This document shows, one piece after another, positions 1 through 8,633 of a stretch of DNA of 64,000 nucleotides (positions within the stretch are counted from its first letter, which is position 1; the number at the start of each line of letters is the position of its first letter). The notes under the pieces are model-generated. The model ran no database searches and was not told the origin of the DNA. It was given only the letters and a program-made list of their open reading frames with translations. Where the stretch lies: NCBI RefSeq assembly GCF_010671925.1, contig NZ_JAAHIH010000004.1:186001-250000 (forward strand), in the 5' to 3' direction. The DNA comes from Moorena sp. SIOASIH. Lineage in GTDB: Bacteria > Cyanobacteriota > Cyanobacteriia > Cyanobacteriales > Coleofasciculaceae. The translations under genes and the position numbers were made by a program.

Positions 1-1023
1 CATGCCCAACTGTTGCATCTGTATTGCTGTTTGGGTCAAAATTGTTTGGAGTTCCTGGTCAATTAGCGTTTCAGGCAAGTCAACTTCAACCTTTTCCAGC
101 AGAGCGTTGATTAAAGCCTCCTCCTTGCTGGCTTGCGTTTCTTGATCAGCTTTTTCCTGAAACTCCTGCTGTAAATATTCCCGTAACTCTGCCAAGGTTT
201 CCTTCTCACTAACTTCTTGAGCAAAGTCGTCATCTAACTCTGGCAGCTCTTTTTCCTTGATTTCTTTTAGGGTGATGCTAAATACCGACGACTTGCCAGC
301 TAAATCTTCTAGGGGGTAATCTTCAGGAAAAGTCACTGGTACTTCTTTAATCTGATCAGGATTCATACCAACGATGCCTTGAAGAATGTCCTCTAGGAAC
401 TTGCCTTCCCCAAGTTCAATTTCAAAATCCTTAGCCTCACCGTTAGGTATTACTGAGCCTTCATCCTCTTCGCTATCACCAGTAAATCGACCGACGTAAT
501 CCACCACGACCACATCTCCCATCTGAGCTGGGCGTGATTCCACTGGTACTAAGGTAGCCTGCTCAACACGCCGTTGTTCGAGAAAATTATCGACGGCATC
601 CGGTTCAACCTTAGTTTCCTCAGCTTTCACACTTAAGCCATTGTATTCCCCTAAATTGACCACTGGTGGCACATCGACCGATGCGCTGAAGGTTAGGGGT
701 TCTCCAGGTTTGAACTGGCTGAGCAAATCTTCTAAGGTAGAGGTTAAATTATAGTTCCCTAGTGCCTCAATTTGGGCTTGCTCAATCGCCTGCTTTAGAC
801 TACTGTCGAGCAACTCTTCGATGGCAGCAGCTTTTACCTGTTGGGCACCAAGACGTTGTAGCAAAACCTGACGGGGTACCTTCCCTTGGCGAAACCCAGG
901 AATTTTGACTGTGCGGGAAAGGTTCTGTAAAACCTTTTCATAGGCTTGTTTGGTCGTTTCAGCTGGAATTTCAATTTCCAGAGCAACCTGGCTAGCGGGA
1001 AGTTTTTCCTGAGTTACTTTCAT
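1..1023 (-). CDS. tig: Trigger factor, C-terminus cut by window edge
   Basis: Ribosome-associated chaperone and peptidyl-prolyl isomerase that meets nascent chains at the exit tunnel. Reading the minus strand from the ATG at 1023 gives 341 uninterrupted codons to the window edge. The ribosome-binding signature GFRQGKVP is at residues 43-50. It is followed by an FKBP-type PPIase segment (GDVVVVDYVGRFTGD) and the start of the helical C-terminal chaperone domain. Full-length family members are about 450-480 residues, so roughly the last 110-130 are outside the window. It is divergent from asd. In cyanobacteria tig is commonly followed by clpP and clpX, which would lie beyond the left edge. The identification is secure; only the C-terminus is unseen. 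Confidence 0.96.
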   Translation of the reverse strand, partial: MKVTQEKLPASQVALEIEIPAETTKQAYEKVLQNLSRTVKIPGFRQGKVPRQVLLQRLGAQQVKAAAIEELLDSSLKQAIEQAQIEALGNYNLTSTLEDLLSQFKPGEPLTFSASVDVPPVVNLGEYNGLSVKAEETKVEPDAVDNFLEQRRVEQATLVPVESRPAQMGDVVVVDYVGRFTGDSEEDEGSVIPNGEAKDFEIELGEGKFLEDILQGIVGMNPDQIKEVPVTFPEDYPLEDLAGKSSVFSITLKEIKEKELPELDDDFAQEVSEKETLAELREYLQQEFQEKADQETQASKEEALINALLEKVEVDLPETLIDQELQTILTQTAIQMQQLGM

Positions 1024-1499
1024 TGACGCTTGGGTGTGAAGAGTTAATTGTTTAATGAGTTGGGACAGTTGATAGTCAACCTGGCTGAATCAAAGATTCG
1101 ACCTGGGGACTCCTATATTACTTTAGGTGTTGCCTGCTTCGACCAACAAAATTCACCAAAAAGATTTACATTGTTTCAGTCAAGGTATTTATCCACATCC
1201 ACTAGTTGCCCTAGCCGACGCTTTGCCATCAAGGGGTTTGGCAACAAAGTCCCTAGCCACGAATTTCTCAAGGGGTTTGAGTCAAAACGCCGATCTCCAA
1301 AGGACTAGAGGTGAAAATTAACGGTTATCGAGTATCGATACAGATGGACAACCTCTACCTCGGATGGAACTAGACGGGAGAATCCAAAGCAATTATGGTA
1401 TGCTGATTCTAACAACCAGTTAAGCGTGAAGCACATCTACCAGTTCCTTTACGGCAGTAGAGAAAACTATCTATAGGTGGTTACTACAGCCTTTAAGCC

Positions 1500-1593
1500 A
1501 GCTCTTAGTCGATCAGAGCTATTAAGCGTGTACCTAACACGCCAGTCCAGGACTCTGGCGGTCGCTTAATCGGGCAGTGTGAGCAGTTACACT
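1500..1593. ncRNA. Hairpin cluster, candidate structured RNA
   Basis: Four nearby stems are seen: AGCTCT (1500-1505) with AGAGCT (1515-1520); an enclosing stem ATTAAGCG (1521-1528) with CGCTTAAT (1563-1570); inside it CGCCAG (1540-1545) with CTGGCG (1555-1560), next to a GTGT/ACAC hairpin; then AGTGT (1576-1580) with ACACT (1589-1593). No poly-T tract follows, so it does not look like a simple terminator. I do not recognise a family and the strand cannot be decided. It could be a small RNA, a leader, or a dispersed palindromic repeat. Confidence 0.3.
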
Positions 1594-1927
1594 CGCGGTA
1601 ATTGATAAGTTTATTAATATTATTTGCGCATTCCAGGCATTTTATTAAGACACCAATGGGCGATAGCGAACAAGGTCAGGAAAAGAATCAATAAGGAGGC
1701 ATTATTATCAACAATTTTGATAAAAAAGTGCAATAGTCCGGAAAATCAAGGCTTAATATGGTCGTAATCCTTCCTTATTATCACATTTTGGCTCAATTGC
1801 GCTTAATCTGCTATAGCGAACCGTTATCAGAGCTTAAATACCTAGTAAGGGAAAAAAAATTTAGATACTCTTAAAGAATGCACTGATTAAATTATCACGC
1901 ACATTTACTATGTTGAATTGAATGAGT

Positions 1928-1935
1928 GGAGGAAA
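1928..1935 (+). promoter_or_regulatory. Shine-Dalgarno deciding the asd TTG start
   Basis: GGAGGAAA ends 6 bases before a TTG at 1941. That spacing favours TTG 1941 over the upstream in-frame GTG at 1926, which has no ribosome binding site. TTG also gives an N-terminus (MSSQVRVAILGATGAVG) of normal family length. Confidence 0.65.
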
Positions 1936-1940
1936 GTCAT

Positions 1941-2978
1941 TTGTCTAGTCAAGTTCGCGTTGCCATCTTAGGCGCAACGGGTGCCGTAGGTGAAGAACTA
2001 CGGTTACTCTTGCAAAGCCGAAACTTCCCACTGGCTGACCTTAAGCTGTTAGCCTCACCCCGCTCTGCTGGTCGTGTCATCCCCTTTCAGGGAGAAAAGT
2101 TACCAGTGGAAGCGGTGGGAGAGCACTCTTTTGATCAGGTAGATTTGGTCTTAGCATCAGCTGGGGGGGCAACGTCGAAAGCTTGGGCGGCTATTGCTGT
2201 AGAAAGTGGTGCAGTGGTCATTGATAACTCCAGTGCCTTTCGGATGGATCCACAAGTGCCTCTAGTGATTCCGGAAATTAATCCAGAGGCAGCAGCAAAT
2301 CATCAAGGAATTATTGCGAATCCCAATTGCACTACGATTTTAATGGGTATGGCAGTATGGCCATTACATCAGGTACAGCCAGTAAAACGCATAGTGGTAG
2401 CTACTTATCAATCGGCTAGTGGTGCTGGAATGAAAGCAATGGAAGAATTAAAATTACAGACTCAGGCAATTTTGAAAGGAGAAACGCCACCAACAGAAAG
2501 CTTTCCTTATCCCCTGGCATTTAACTTGTTTCCCCACAACTCCCCATTAAATGACCAGGGCTACTGTCAGGAAGAAATGAAGATGGTCAATGAAACCCGG
2601 AAAATCTTTAATGCTCCACAGTTAAGAATTAGTGCTACCTGTGTACGGGTTCCCGTACTGCGTGCTCACTCAGAAGCAGTTAACCTAGAATTTGACCAAC
2701 CCATGCCAGTGGCTCAGGCAAGAGAAATATTAGCCGCTGCCCCTGGAGTAAAACTAGTAGAAGATTGGCAGGCGAACTACTTCCCTATGCCTATTGATGC
2801 GTCCGGTAATGACGAAGTACTAGTGGGTAGGATTCGACAAGACCTTTCTAACCCTTGTGGTATCGAAATTTGGTTGAGTGGAGACCAGATTCGTAAGGGT
2901 GCTGCCTTGAATGCAGTGCAAATTGCTGAGTTATTGGTAGCCAAAAATTTGCTAAAGTCCTTAGTCCCTAGTCCTTAG
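1941..2978 (+). CDS. asd: Aspartate-semialdehyde dehydrogenase
   Basis: Reduces aspartyl-4-phosphate to aspartate-4-semialdehyde with NADPH in the lysine/DAP and threonine/methionine pathways. The N-terminal Rossmann motif is VAILGATGAVG. The catalytic cysteine lies in NPNCTTIL (C130 counted from the TTG start) and the active-site histidine in RAHSEAV (about H243). Length is about 345 residues, normal for the bacterial type. The start is a TTG at 1941 preceded by a strong GGAGG; a GTG at 1926 would add five residues. dapA, the next enzyme of the lysine branch, follows after 112 bp that contain short 'aatgactaatg' repeats, so the two are probably cotranscribed. The last codons (SLVPSP) run into a repeat of the 'agtccttagtc' type, suggesting that the stop lies in repeat-derived sequence. 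Confidence 0.95.
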   Translation: MSSQVRVAILGATGAVGEELRLLLQSRNFPLADLKLLASPRSAGRVIPFQGEKLPVEAVGEHSFDQVDLVLASAGGATSKAWAAIAVESGAVVIDNSSAFRMDPQVPLVIPEINPEAAANHQGIIANPNCTTILMGMAVWPLHQVQPVKRIVVATYQSASGAGMKAMEELKLQTQAILKGETPPTESFPYPLAFNLFPHNSPLNDQGYCQEEMKMVNETRKIFNAPQLRISATCVRVPVLRAHSEAVNLEFDQPMPVAQAREILAAAPGVKLVEDWQANYFPMPIDASGNDEVLVGRIRQDLSNPCGIEIWLSGDQIRKGAALNAVQIAELLVAKNLLKSLVPSP

Positions 2979-3090
2979 TCCTTTGTAGGCAGCAAAAAAT
3001 CTTCTGGCACAGAAGCTAGACCAAAGAGCAATGACTAATGAATAATGGCTAATGACCAATGACCAATAATTAATGAGGAGTTAGAAAAGG

Positions 3091-3975
3091 GTGGTCAATT
3101 TTGGACGTGTGCTAACGGCGATGATTACGCCGTTGAGGGAAGATAGCAGCGTCAATTATGCTGTGGCAGAGCACTTAGCAGCTCATTTGGTTGACAATGG
3201 GACAGATACTTTGGTGGTATGTGGCACCACTGGGGAGTCTCCTACCCTTACTTGGGATGAAGAGTACCAGCTATTCCAAGTAGTCCAAAAAGCAGTTGCA
3301 GGTAAAGCCAAGGTAATTGCTGGAACGGGTTCAAATTCTACAAAAGAAGCGATCGCTGCTACTGAAAAAGCTGCTAAACTAGGGTTAGATGGATCATTAC
3401 AAGTTGTACCGTATTACAATAAACCGCCACAGTCAGGACTATACAAACATTTCCAAGCGATCGCAAAATCGAGTCCTGACTTTCCCCTGATGCTCTACAA
3501 TGTACCGGGTCGCACAGGACAAAATCTGCAACCGGAAACTATTGCTCGTTTAGCCCAAATTCCTAATATCGTAGCTCTCAAAGACGCTACTAGCGACTTC
3601 GAACAGACTAGTCAAATTAGGCGTTTAACCCCACCGGATTTTGCCATCTATTCTGGCGATGACTCCTTTACCCTAGCCACCCTGGCACTAGGAGGAGCAG
3701 GTGTAGTTAGTGTAGCCAGTCATCTGGTCGGTTCCCAAATCCAACAGATGATTCAAGCTTTTGAGGAGGGGAAAACTAGTGAGGCTACTCAAATTCACCT
3801 CAAGCTTTTTCCCTTATTTAAAGTACTCTTTTGTACTACCAATCCTATCCCCATCAAAACAGCACTAGAACTTCAAGGTTGGCAGGTGGGTAGTCTTCGC
3901 TCACCGCTGTGCGAGCTACCCTCTGAATTAAAATCCCGTTTAAAGGAGGTTCTGATTGAGCTGGATTTAATTTAA
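3091..3975 (+). CDS. dapA: 4-hydroxy-tetrahydrodipicolinate synthase
   Basis: Condenses pyruvate with aspartate semialdehyde, the first committed step of the diaminopimelate/lysine pathway, which also feeds peptidoglycan. A class I aldolase TIM barrel of 294 residues, normal length. Visible motifs are CGTTGESPTLT near the N-terminus, the tyrosine motif YNVPGRTG, and the Schiff-base lysine in VALKDATSD (K164). The start is GTG at 3091, with GAGGAG about 12 bases upstream. It lies directly downstream of asd, which makes its substrate, and upstream of rnj, an order seen in many cyanobacteria. The coding sequence carries HIP1-type GCGATCGC sites like its neighbours. Confidence 0.96.
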   Translation: MVNFGRVLTAMITPLREDSSVNYAVAEHLAAHLVDNGTDTLVVCGTTGESPTLTWDEEYQLFQVVQKAVAGKAKVIAGTGSNSTKEAIAATEKAAKLGLDGSLQVVPYYNKPPQSGLYKHFQAIAKSSPDFPLMLYNVPGRTGQNLQPETIARLAQIPNIVALKDATSDFEQTSQIRRLTPPDFAIYSGDDSFTLATLALGGAGVVSVASHLVGSQIQQMIQAFEEGKTSEATQIHLKLFPLFKVLFCTTNPIPIKTALELQGWQVGSLRSPLCELPSELKSRLKEVLIELDLI

Positions 3976-4305
3976 ATCATTACTCATTTTGTACCAATTA
4001 CTACCCCAATCAGATAGATCTTCGCTTTGTAAGGTAGGAAAGATGACTGAATCCTTAGCGAAGACTATGTTAGGGATTGGGAGGGAGATTAGTGAGCTAT
4101 TAATGGTTTATTTAATTTTGGCTTTCTTTCTCCCTAATTTTTTCCTATTACTATTATTTTCACGTTTATGTGCTACTAATTAGTTGATATTAAAAAGCTC
4201 TACATCATTGCTTTATCTGTGTGATTGTTATATAGAATATCCCAAAAAGTAAATTGGGATCACTTTTTTAAAATTTTTACTATAAAAAAAACTCAGAGGA
4301 GTCAA
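3976..4305 (+). other. dapA-rnj intergenic region
   Basis: A 330-bp spacer. A 64-codon frame at 3989-4183 with a Leu/Phe-rich tail has no ribosome binding site and is probably not a gene. AT-rich DNA runs up to a strong AGAGGAG (4295-4301) that serves rnj. No clear terminator, so transcription from dapA into rnj is possible. Confidence 0.5.
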
Positions 4306-6066
4306 ATGACTAAGCAAACATCTAAACCAGCTTTAAAAATTATTCCCCTAGGCGGACTCCATGAAATTGGCAAGAACACTTGTGTTTTTGAATTCAATGA
4401 CGAAATCCTGCTCTTAGATGCTGGGATTGGCTTCCCTAATGATGAGATGCATGGAATTAATATCGTCCTCCCCGATATGACCTATCTACGGGAAAATCGT
4501 CACAAAATCAAGGGCATGATTGTCACTCACGGTCATGAAGACCATATTGGTGGCATTCCCTATCATTTAAAGCAGTTTGATATTCCCGTGATTTATGGAC
4601 CCCGCTTAGCCATGGCATTACTTCAAGGCAAGCTAGAAGAAGCTGGTGTAGCTGACCACACGGAATTGAAACGTGTAATGCCCCGTGAAACGGTACGTAT
4701 CGGTTCTTCATTCCTTGTAGAATTTATTCGCAACACTCACTCGATTGCTGATAGCTTTACCATTGCCATTCATACGCCAGTGGGTGTGATTATCCACACA
4801 GGTGATTTCAAAGTTGACCATACCCCTGTGGATGGAGAATTCTTTGATTTCCAAAGACTAGCGGAACATGGGGAAAAAGGGGTTCTGTGCTTGATGAGTG
4901 ACTCGACTAACGCGGAAGTTCCTGGACATACTCCATCTGAACGTTCGGTTTATCCCAATCTAGAACGGGCCATTGCCCAAGCACCAGGACGAGTCCTAGT
5001 GACTACCTTTGCTTCCTCAGTTCACCGGATAAGTATAGTCCTGGATATCGCCCAAAAACAAAACCGGAAGGTGGCAATTGTGGGTCGTTCCATGCTGAAT
5101 GTGATTGCCCAAGCTCGCACCCTAGGTTACATTAAATGCCCAGATCACTTGTTTGAGCCGTTAAAAGCCATTAAAAATATAGCGCCAGAAAAAATCCTGA
5201 TTCTGACAACAGGTTCTCAAGGGGAACCGCTAGCAGCAATGACTCGTATTTCTAAAGGGGAACATCGGGAAATTCAAATCCAAGCAGGGGACACAGTGGT
5301 CTTCTCTGCCAACCCCATTCCTGGTAATACAATTGCGGTGGTGAATACCATTGATCGGTTAATGAAACTGGGAGCCAATGTAGTGTATGGTCGTAAGCAT
5401 GGCATTCATGTTTCTGGTCATGGTGCTCAGGAAGACCATAAACTGATGTTGGCTCTAACACGACCAAAATTCTTTATGCCGGTGCATGGTGAACATCGGA
5501 TGCTAGTTCACCATGCCAAGATGGCTCATAGTATGGGTATCCCTGTGGAAAATACTGTGATTACTGACAATGGAGATGTGGTGGAGTTATCTGAGGACAG
5601 CATTAGTATTACGGGTAACGTCCCTTCAGGTATTGAACTGGTAGACCGCACTGGTATTGTTCATGACAATGTTATGAAAGAACGTCAGCAGTTGGCTGGA
5701 GATGGAGTAGTGACTGTAGCTGCAGCAATCAGTTGGGATGGCACACTCCTTGCCAAGCCAGAAATACATCTGCGGGGTGTGGTCTCACCGTTAGAAACAT
5801 CCCTCCTGCAACAGTTGGTGATCAAAAGAATTGAACGGACATTAAGCGATCGCTGGTCAGATTTTGATAAATCCTTGACAGAGAAACCAACTGAAATTGA
5901 TTGGCAAGGCTTGCAAAAGCAAATTGAAGCTGACCTCCAGCGTTTAGCTCGCCGGGAACTCAGGAGTCGTCCCCTGATGGTGTTCTTGCTGCAAACTCCA
6001 GAGGAACCACCAGTTAAGGTCACAGGTACACGGCGTCGGCGCTCTACTGCTAAGGTGGCATCATAA
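4306..6066 (+). CDS. rnj: Ribonuclease J
   Basis: A metallo-beta-lactamase/beta-CASP nuclease with endonuclease and 5'-3' exonuclease activity in mRNA decay and rRNA maturation. The zinc-binding motif is H75-G-H77-E-D79-H80 (THGHEDHIGG). The beta-CASP region and the RNase J C-terminal domain follow, and the tail is basic (TGTRRRRSTAKVAS). I start at ATG 4306 (MTKQTSKPALKII), 586 residues, because AGAGGAG lies just upstream. An earlier in-frame start at 4225 would add 27 residues unlike the family and has no ribosome binding site. It follows dapA and ends at a strong terminator (6131-6183), so it is the last gene of this transcription unit. Confidence 0.95.
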   Translation: MTKQTSKPALKIIPLGGLHEIGKNTCVFEFNDEILLLDAGIGFPNDEMHGINIVLPDMTYLRENRHKIKGMIVTHGHEDHIGGIPYHLKQFDIPVIYGPRLAMALLQGKLEEAGVADHTELKRVMPRETVRIGSSFLVEFIRNTHSIADSFTIAIHTPVGVIIHTGDFKVDHTPVDGEFFDFQRLAEHGEKGVLCLMSDSTNAEVPGHTPSERSVYPNLERAIAQAPGRVLVTTFASSVHRISIVLDIAQKQNRKVAIVGRSMLNVIAQARTLGYIKCPDHLFEPLKAIKNIAPEKILILTTGSQGEPLAAMTRISKGEHREIQIQAGDTVVFSANPIPGNTIAVVNTIDRLMKLGANVVYGRKHGIHVSGHGAQEDHKLMLALTRPKFFMPVHGEHRMLVHHAKMAHSMGIPVENTVITDNGDVVELSEDSISITGNVPSGIELVDRTGIVHDNVMKERQQLAGDGVVTVAAAISWDGTLLAKPEIHLRGVVSPLETSLLQQLVIKRIERTLSDRWSDFDKSLTEKPTEIDWQGLQKQIEADLQRLARRELRSRPLMVFLLQTPEEPPVKVTGTRRRRSTAKVAS

Positions 6067-6130
6067 GCAGAAGGGTGAAGGTTGTTCGCCCTTGGCGTCC
6101 CTGTTGCCTTCTTTTCGTCCTTAATTCCCA

Positions 6131-6183
6131 AAAAGACTGACTTCAACACTCAGGAAACAACTAAATGTTGAAGTCAGTCTTTT
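6131..6183 (+). terminator. Intrinsic terminator after rnj
   Basis: A perfect 18-bp inverted repeat: AAAAGACTGACTTCAACA at 6131-6148 pairs with its complement at 6166-6183, with a 17-nt loop. The right arm runs into a T tract to 6188. A symmetric A tract on the left means it could also stop transcription from the other strand. Confidence 0.9.
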
Positions 6184-6205
6184 TTTTTATGACATTAAAG
6201 TCACT

Positions 6206-6249
6206 GATGAGTTATTCTAATCAGTGTGATGAGTTATTCTAATCAGTGT
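6206..6249. repeat. Perfect 22-bp tandem duplication
   Basis: The 22-bp unit beginning GATGAGTTATTCTAATC occurs at 6206-6227 and again without change at 6228-6249, directly downstream of the rnj terminator. It looks like a recent slippage duplication. No function is evident. Confidence 0.85.
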
Positions 6250-6739
6250 GATTACTCAATCCCTATTGCCAAATTGCCAAAGTTCCGTAAGACTGACCAA
6301 GCTTGGTCATTACGGATCTTGGCAGCATATCAGTAGATGCAGTTAATTACACAGATAAGCTAGTTTCACAGATAAGCTAGTACACATTTAACTGATCTAT
6401 TGGAATTGATCACAGCTTGTTGGCAGTTGATGCTTAACCCTTAACAGTCAACTATGCTTTAAGCGTCCTACTTGGAAAGCTGCCCTTGCCAGCTATCAGC
6501 TCTGATGCCCCTGTAGCGAAGGAGCTTACGCTGGAGTACTAAACCAAAAGCTCAGTTTATGTCCCTCGGAACTATAGAAACCAATTGCTCCAATTGAGTA
6601 GCGTAAATGGGTATTAGCTTACCTGGTTCACACTAACTGCTATCTATAGGATTTTTCCTAACCTAGCCATGTTTGTGTCGATTGACTACATATATTTAAT
6701 TAGATTTTAAGATCAGCTGCTGATTTCCAGCAGCGAAGA
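6250..6739. other. Non-coding spacer
   Basis: No gene recognised. A short repeat, 'cacagataagctagt', occurs twice near 6350-6380. The rest is unstructured by eye until the hairpins that begin at 6740. Confidence 0.5.
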
Positions 6740-6934
6740 GACCCTATGCCAATGGTGATAGGGTCAGGAGAAAAAAGGCGGTATGCCTGTAATAACCACC
6801 AAGATCGGCTCTCCTCAGGCAGAGGGGGGGGTGTTATCTTGCTCTGGCAAGATATACATAAAAATGATCCTCTGTCAATCCGGTATGAGAAAGATATCTT
6901 GTGTAGTTATATTACAGGCGACTGGATTACCGCC
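6740..6934 (+). ncRNA. Candidate structured leader RNA
   Basis: Long-range complementarity within about 195 bases. First hairpin: GACCCTAT (6740-6747) with ATAGGGTC (6758-6765). An outer stem follows, GGCGGTA (6777-6783) with TACCGCC (6928-6934). This continues after an asymmetric internal loop (1 nt left, 8 nt right) into a 10-bp stem GCCTGTAATA (6785-6794) with TATTACAGGC (6910-6919). An 8-bp hairpin inside is TATCTTGC-TCTG-GCAAGATA (6835-6854). The structure ends 26 bases before the ATG of the downstream gene, the place expected for a 5' regulatory leader. It matches no riboswitch I know (no TPP or cobalamin box). Alternatively it is an inverted-repeat mobile element. Confidence 0.45.
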
Positions 6935-6960
6935 TACTAGTAGTATCACAGGTAAAATAC

Positions 6961-7338
6961 ATGAGTGTATCTGATTATACAATAAGTAAGCTAATCATTA
7001 CAAGTCGGGTTTGGATTAACCCAGGAACAGATTCCTCCAAGATTACAATTCCTGCCTTACTCGGCAAGACCAGGAAGACTTTTGATCTGCTGGAGTCATT
7101 ACGGCAGTGGCTGAACCAAATTGAGGTTGATAACCCCAAATTAGCCCACCGTCTCTGCCGACTAATTCCAGCCCAGTGTCCTTTTGAACGGCAGATTAAA
7201 CTGTTCAATCGCACTCTACTTCGGATTCCACCATTGTGTAAACTAAATCCTGTCTATGATGAAGTGGTAGCCCTGCGCTTCCGAGCACTGTCTTATCTGG
7301 CGGATGAATGTGGTGAAGATATCACCTGTTACTGCTAA
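6961..7338 (+). CDS. Mo-dependent nitrogenase C-terminus-like protein
   Basis: The C-terminal 80 residues match a small cyanobacterial family usually annotated as 'Mo-dependent nitrogenase-like' (Pfam Mo-nitro_C); it is not a nitrogenase subunit. The conserved pattern is CRLIPAQCPFER, PPLCKLNPVYD, LRFRALSYLADECGED, giving four cysteines kept also in the paralogue at 21080-21781. The spacing suggests a metal or redox role, which is inference. The N-terminal 40 residues look unlike the family, so the true start could be internal. The frame opens 26 bases after the structured RNA at 6740-6934, and 60 bases before the next gene, with which it may form an operon. Function unknown. Confidence 0.75.
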   Translation: MSVSDYTISKLIITSRVWINPGTDSSKITIPALLGKTRKTFDLLESLRQWLNQIEVDNPKLAHRLCRLIPAQCPFERQIKLFNRTLLRIPPLCKLNPVYDEVVALRFRALSYLADECGEDITCYC

Positions 7339-7398
7339 AATTCCGAAACGAGAATTTTAGCTGCGGGCGTCGGGAAACCGTGCCTATTAGAAAACATC

Positions 7399-8169
7399 AT
7401 GGCCATTATTGCCCTAAAAGCCTGGTATCTCCAAAAGTACGAACCGATAAAAGAATTGGAGAAACGCCACCATGACCTGCGTTTGAGCAAAAATAGTTTG
7501 CTTAAGTCAGGCTTAAGAGCAGATTTTTTGGATGATAGCCAGGATGTGAAAAACTCTGAATGGTTTAAGCGCTACCTAGCAGGGGAAACGATCGAGTTCT
7601 ATATAGAAGGTAGTGGGGGCTATGCCATTTCCAATATTGACTTGATTTCTCACGAGATTTACTTCACGAAGCGAGAGGTAATGGCACAACTGTCGCCCAT
7701 AATCTTTGTGAGTTACCAAACTGAATATAGTGCCTCTAGTGAGGCTTTGCGTAGCACCCTGTCAGATACCCTAGACACTTTTAATCAGCGATCGCGTTTA
7801 CCTCTAACCATAGAAGAATCCCGACGCCCAATTGGTCAACCAATGCGCCTGGGGAGTACCCAGATGCGCAAAATCCGCAAAAGTCTGGTGTTCATTGCTG
7901 ATGGCACCCCCGTGGCTGGTGTAGCAACGGAAAACAAACCGTTACTGATCCCTAGTCCCTATGTTTGTGTGGAAATCGGCTATGCTTTAACGGCTAAGCC
8001 GACGGAACAGATTTTGTTGGTGAAGATGGAACGACCAGATTTACCAGGACAGTTTCCTTTTGATCTGCCTAGCTACCAGCAGCTGATTTGGCAAAATCCA
8101 CAGGAACTGCGCCAAATGTTGCCAACGGTGATGGAAAATTTGTTGAAACGGTTTAACTTATCAACCTAA
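7399..8169 (+). CDS. Protein with TIR/deoxyribosyltransferase-like domain
   Basis: A conserved-looking protein of 256 residues without a firm family name. The C-terminal half (from about residue 100) starts with a hydrophobic strand (SPIIFVSYQTEY). It carries NxTxE-fold-like features: PSPYVCVEIGYALTAKP with a central acidic residue (E192), a strand ILLVKME and a PFDLPSYQQLIW segment. This pattern resembles TIR-like or nucleoside 2-deoxyribosyltransferase-like domains that bind or cleave nucleotides (inference from pattern only). The N-terminal 90 residues are mixed alpha/beta and unassigned. It lies 60 bp after the Mo-nitrogenase-like gene and is followed by its own terminator, which suggests a two-gene unit. 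Confidence 0.7.
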   Translation: MAIIALKAWYLQKYEPIKELEKRHHDLRLSKNSLLKSGLRADFLDDSQDVKNSEWFKRYLAGETIEFYIEGSGGYAISNIDLISHEIYFTKREVMAQLSPIIFVSYQTEYSASSEALRSTLSDTLDTFNQRSRLPLTIEESRRPIGQPMRLGSTQMRKIRKSLVFIADGTPVAGVATENKPLLIPSPYVCVEIGYALTAKPTEQILLVKMERPDLPGQFPFDLPSYQQLIWQNPQELRQMLPTVMENLLKRFNLST

Positions 8170-8202
8170 GTAGTCTGTAAATCTCAAGCAAGACTTGTGG
8201 AT

Positions 8203-8275
8203 AAAGGACAAAGGACGTGTAAGGGGATTTGGTTTATTGGGAATCCCTTTGACCTTTGTCCTTTGACTTTTTGCC
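8203..8275 (+). terminator. Intrinsic terminator
   Basis: A 12-bp perfect outer stem, AAAGGACAAAGG (8203-8214) with CCTTTGTCCTTT (8253-8264), encloses a second stem AAGGGGATT with AATCCCTTT. TTTTT follows at 8268-8272. It ends the unit containing the gene at 7399-8169. The arms are made of the heptamer-like 'aaaggac' repeat common in this genome. Confidence 0.75.
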
Positions 8276-8327
8276 TTCCCCTTCAAGGTCGCTGATAATA
8301 GTTGGGATGGATTAAGGAGAATTTTCT

Positions 8328-8579
8328 ATGCCAAGAACCCCAGACGAGTACGCTGTTCACATTCTTTTGTCAAGTGGTCACCGGGAAGAAGTACGGTTTG
8401 CCACAATTAAAGAGTTTCAAAAGTGGTATAGTGGCGAACTTATCCCAAAATCTAACTCTGAAGACTTCATTAGCGTACCCATTAAAAATGTCCAAGGGGA
8501 GTACATGGTAGTACGTCCTGCTCGTATCACTGCTATCCGGGTGGAACCTATTTTCTCTGGTAGCGTCGAACGTTTTTAA
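8328..8579 (+). CDS. Small conserved cyanobacterial protein
   Basis: An 83-residue soluble protein (MPRTPDEYAVHILLSSGHRE...). AAGGAGAA (8314-8321) sits a suitable distance before the ATG, and the composition is balanced and protein-like, so I take this frame over the overlapping one at 8302. Sequences of this type are found as hypothetical proteins in cyanobacteria, but I cannot name a domain. It is followed 54 bp later by mltA on the same strand, so cotranscription is possible. No signal peptide or membrane segment. Confidence 0.7.
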   Translation: MPRTPDEYAVHILLSSGHREEVRFATIKEFQKWYSGELIPKSNSEDFISVPIKNVQGEYMVVRPARITAIRVEPIFSGSVERF

Positions 8580-8633
8580 TACAGCTTGACTGCTTTGACT
8601 GGGCAATAGCTGGTGATTGAATTCTTGGCAAGT

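Larger units (their letters stand above)
1024..1940. other. Divergent intergenic region tig/asd
   Basis: About 0.9 kb without a convincing gene; it must hold the divergent promoters of tig and asd. Two overlapping short open frames (1048-1321) look like chance: they have no ribosome binding site and no recognisable composition. A cluster of hairpins at 1500-1593 is listed separately. The stretch 1600-1900 is AT-rich. Confidence 0.6.

Noticed and set aside
3989..4183. 64-codon frame between dapA and rnj
   Set aside because: No ribosome binding site, low-complexity Leu/Phe tail, AT-rich DNA.
6740..6934. Assignment of the structured RNA to TPP, cobalamin or Moco riboswitches
   Set aside because: The conserved boxes of these classes are not visible, so I left it unnamed.
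6961..7338. Evidence for nitrogen fixation
   Set aside because: The name of the family comes from weak similarity to a nitrogenase C-terminus; no nif gene is in the window.
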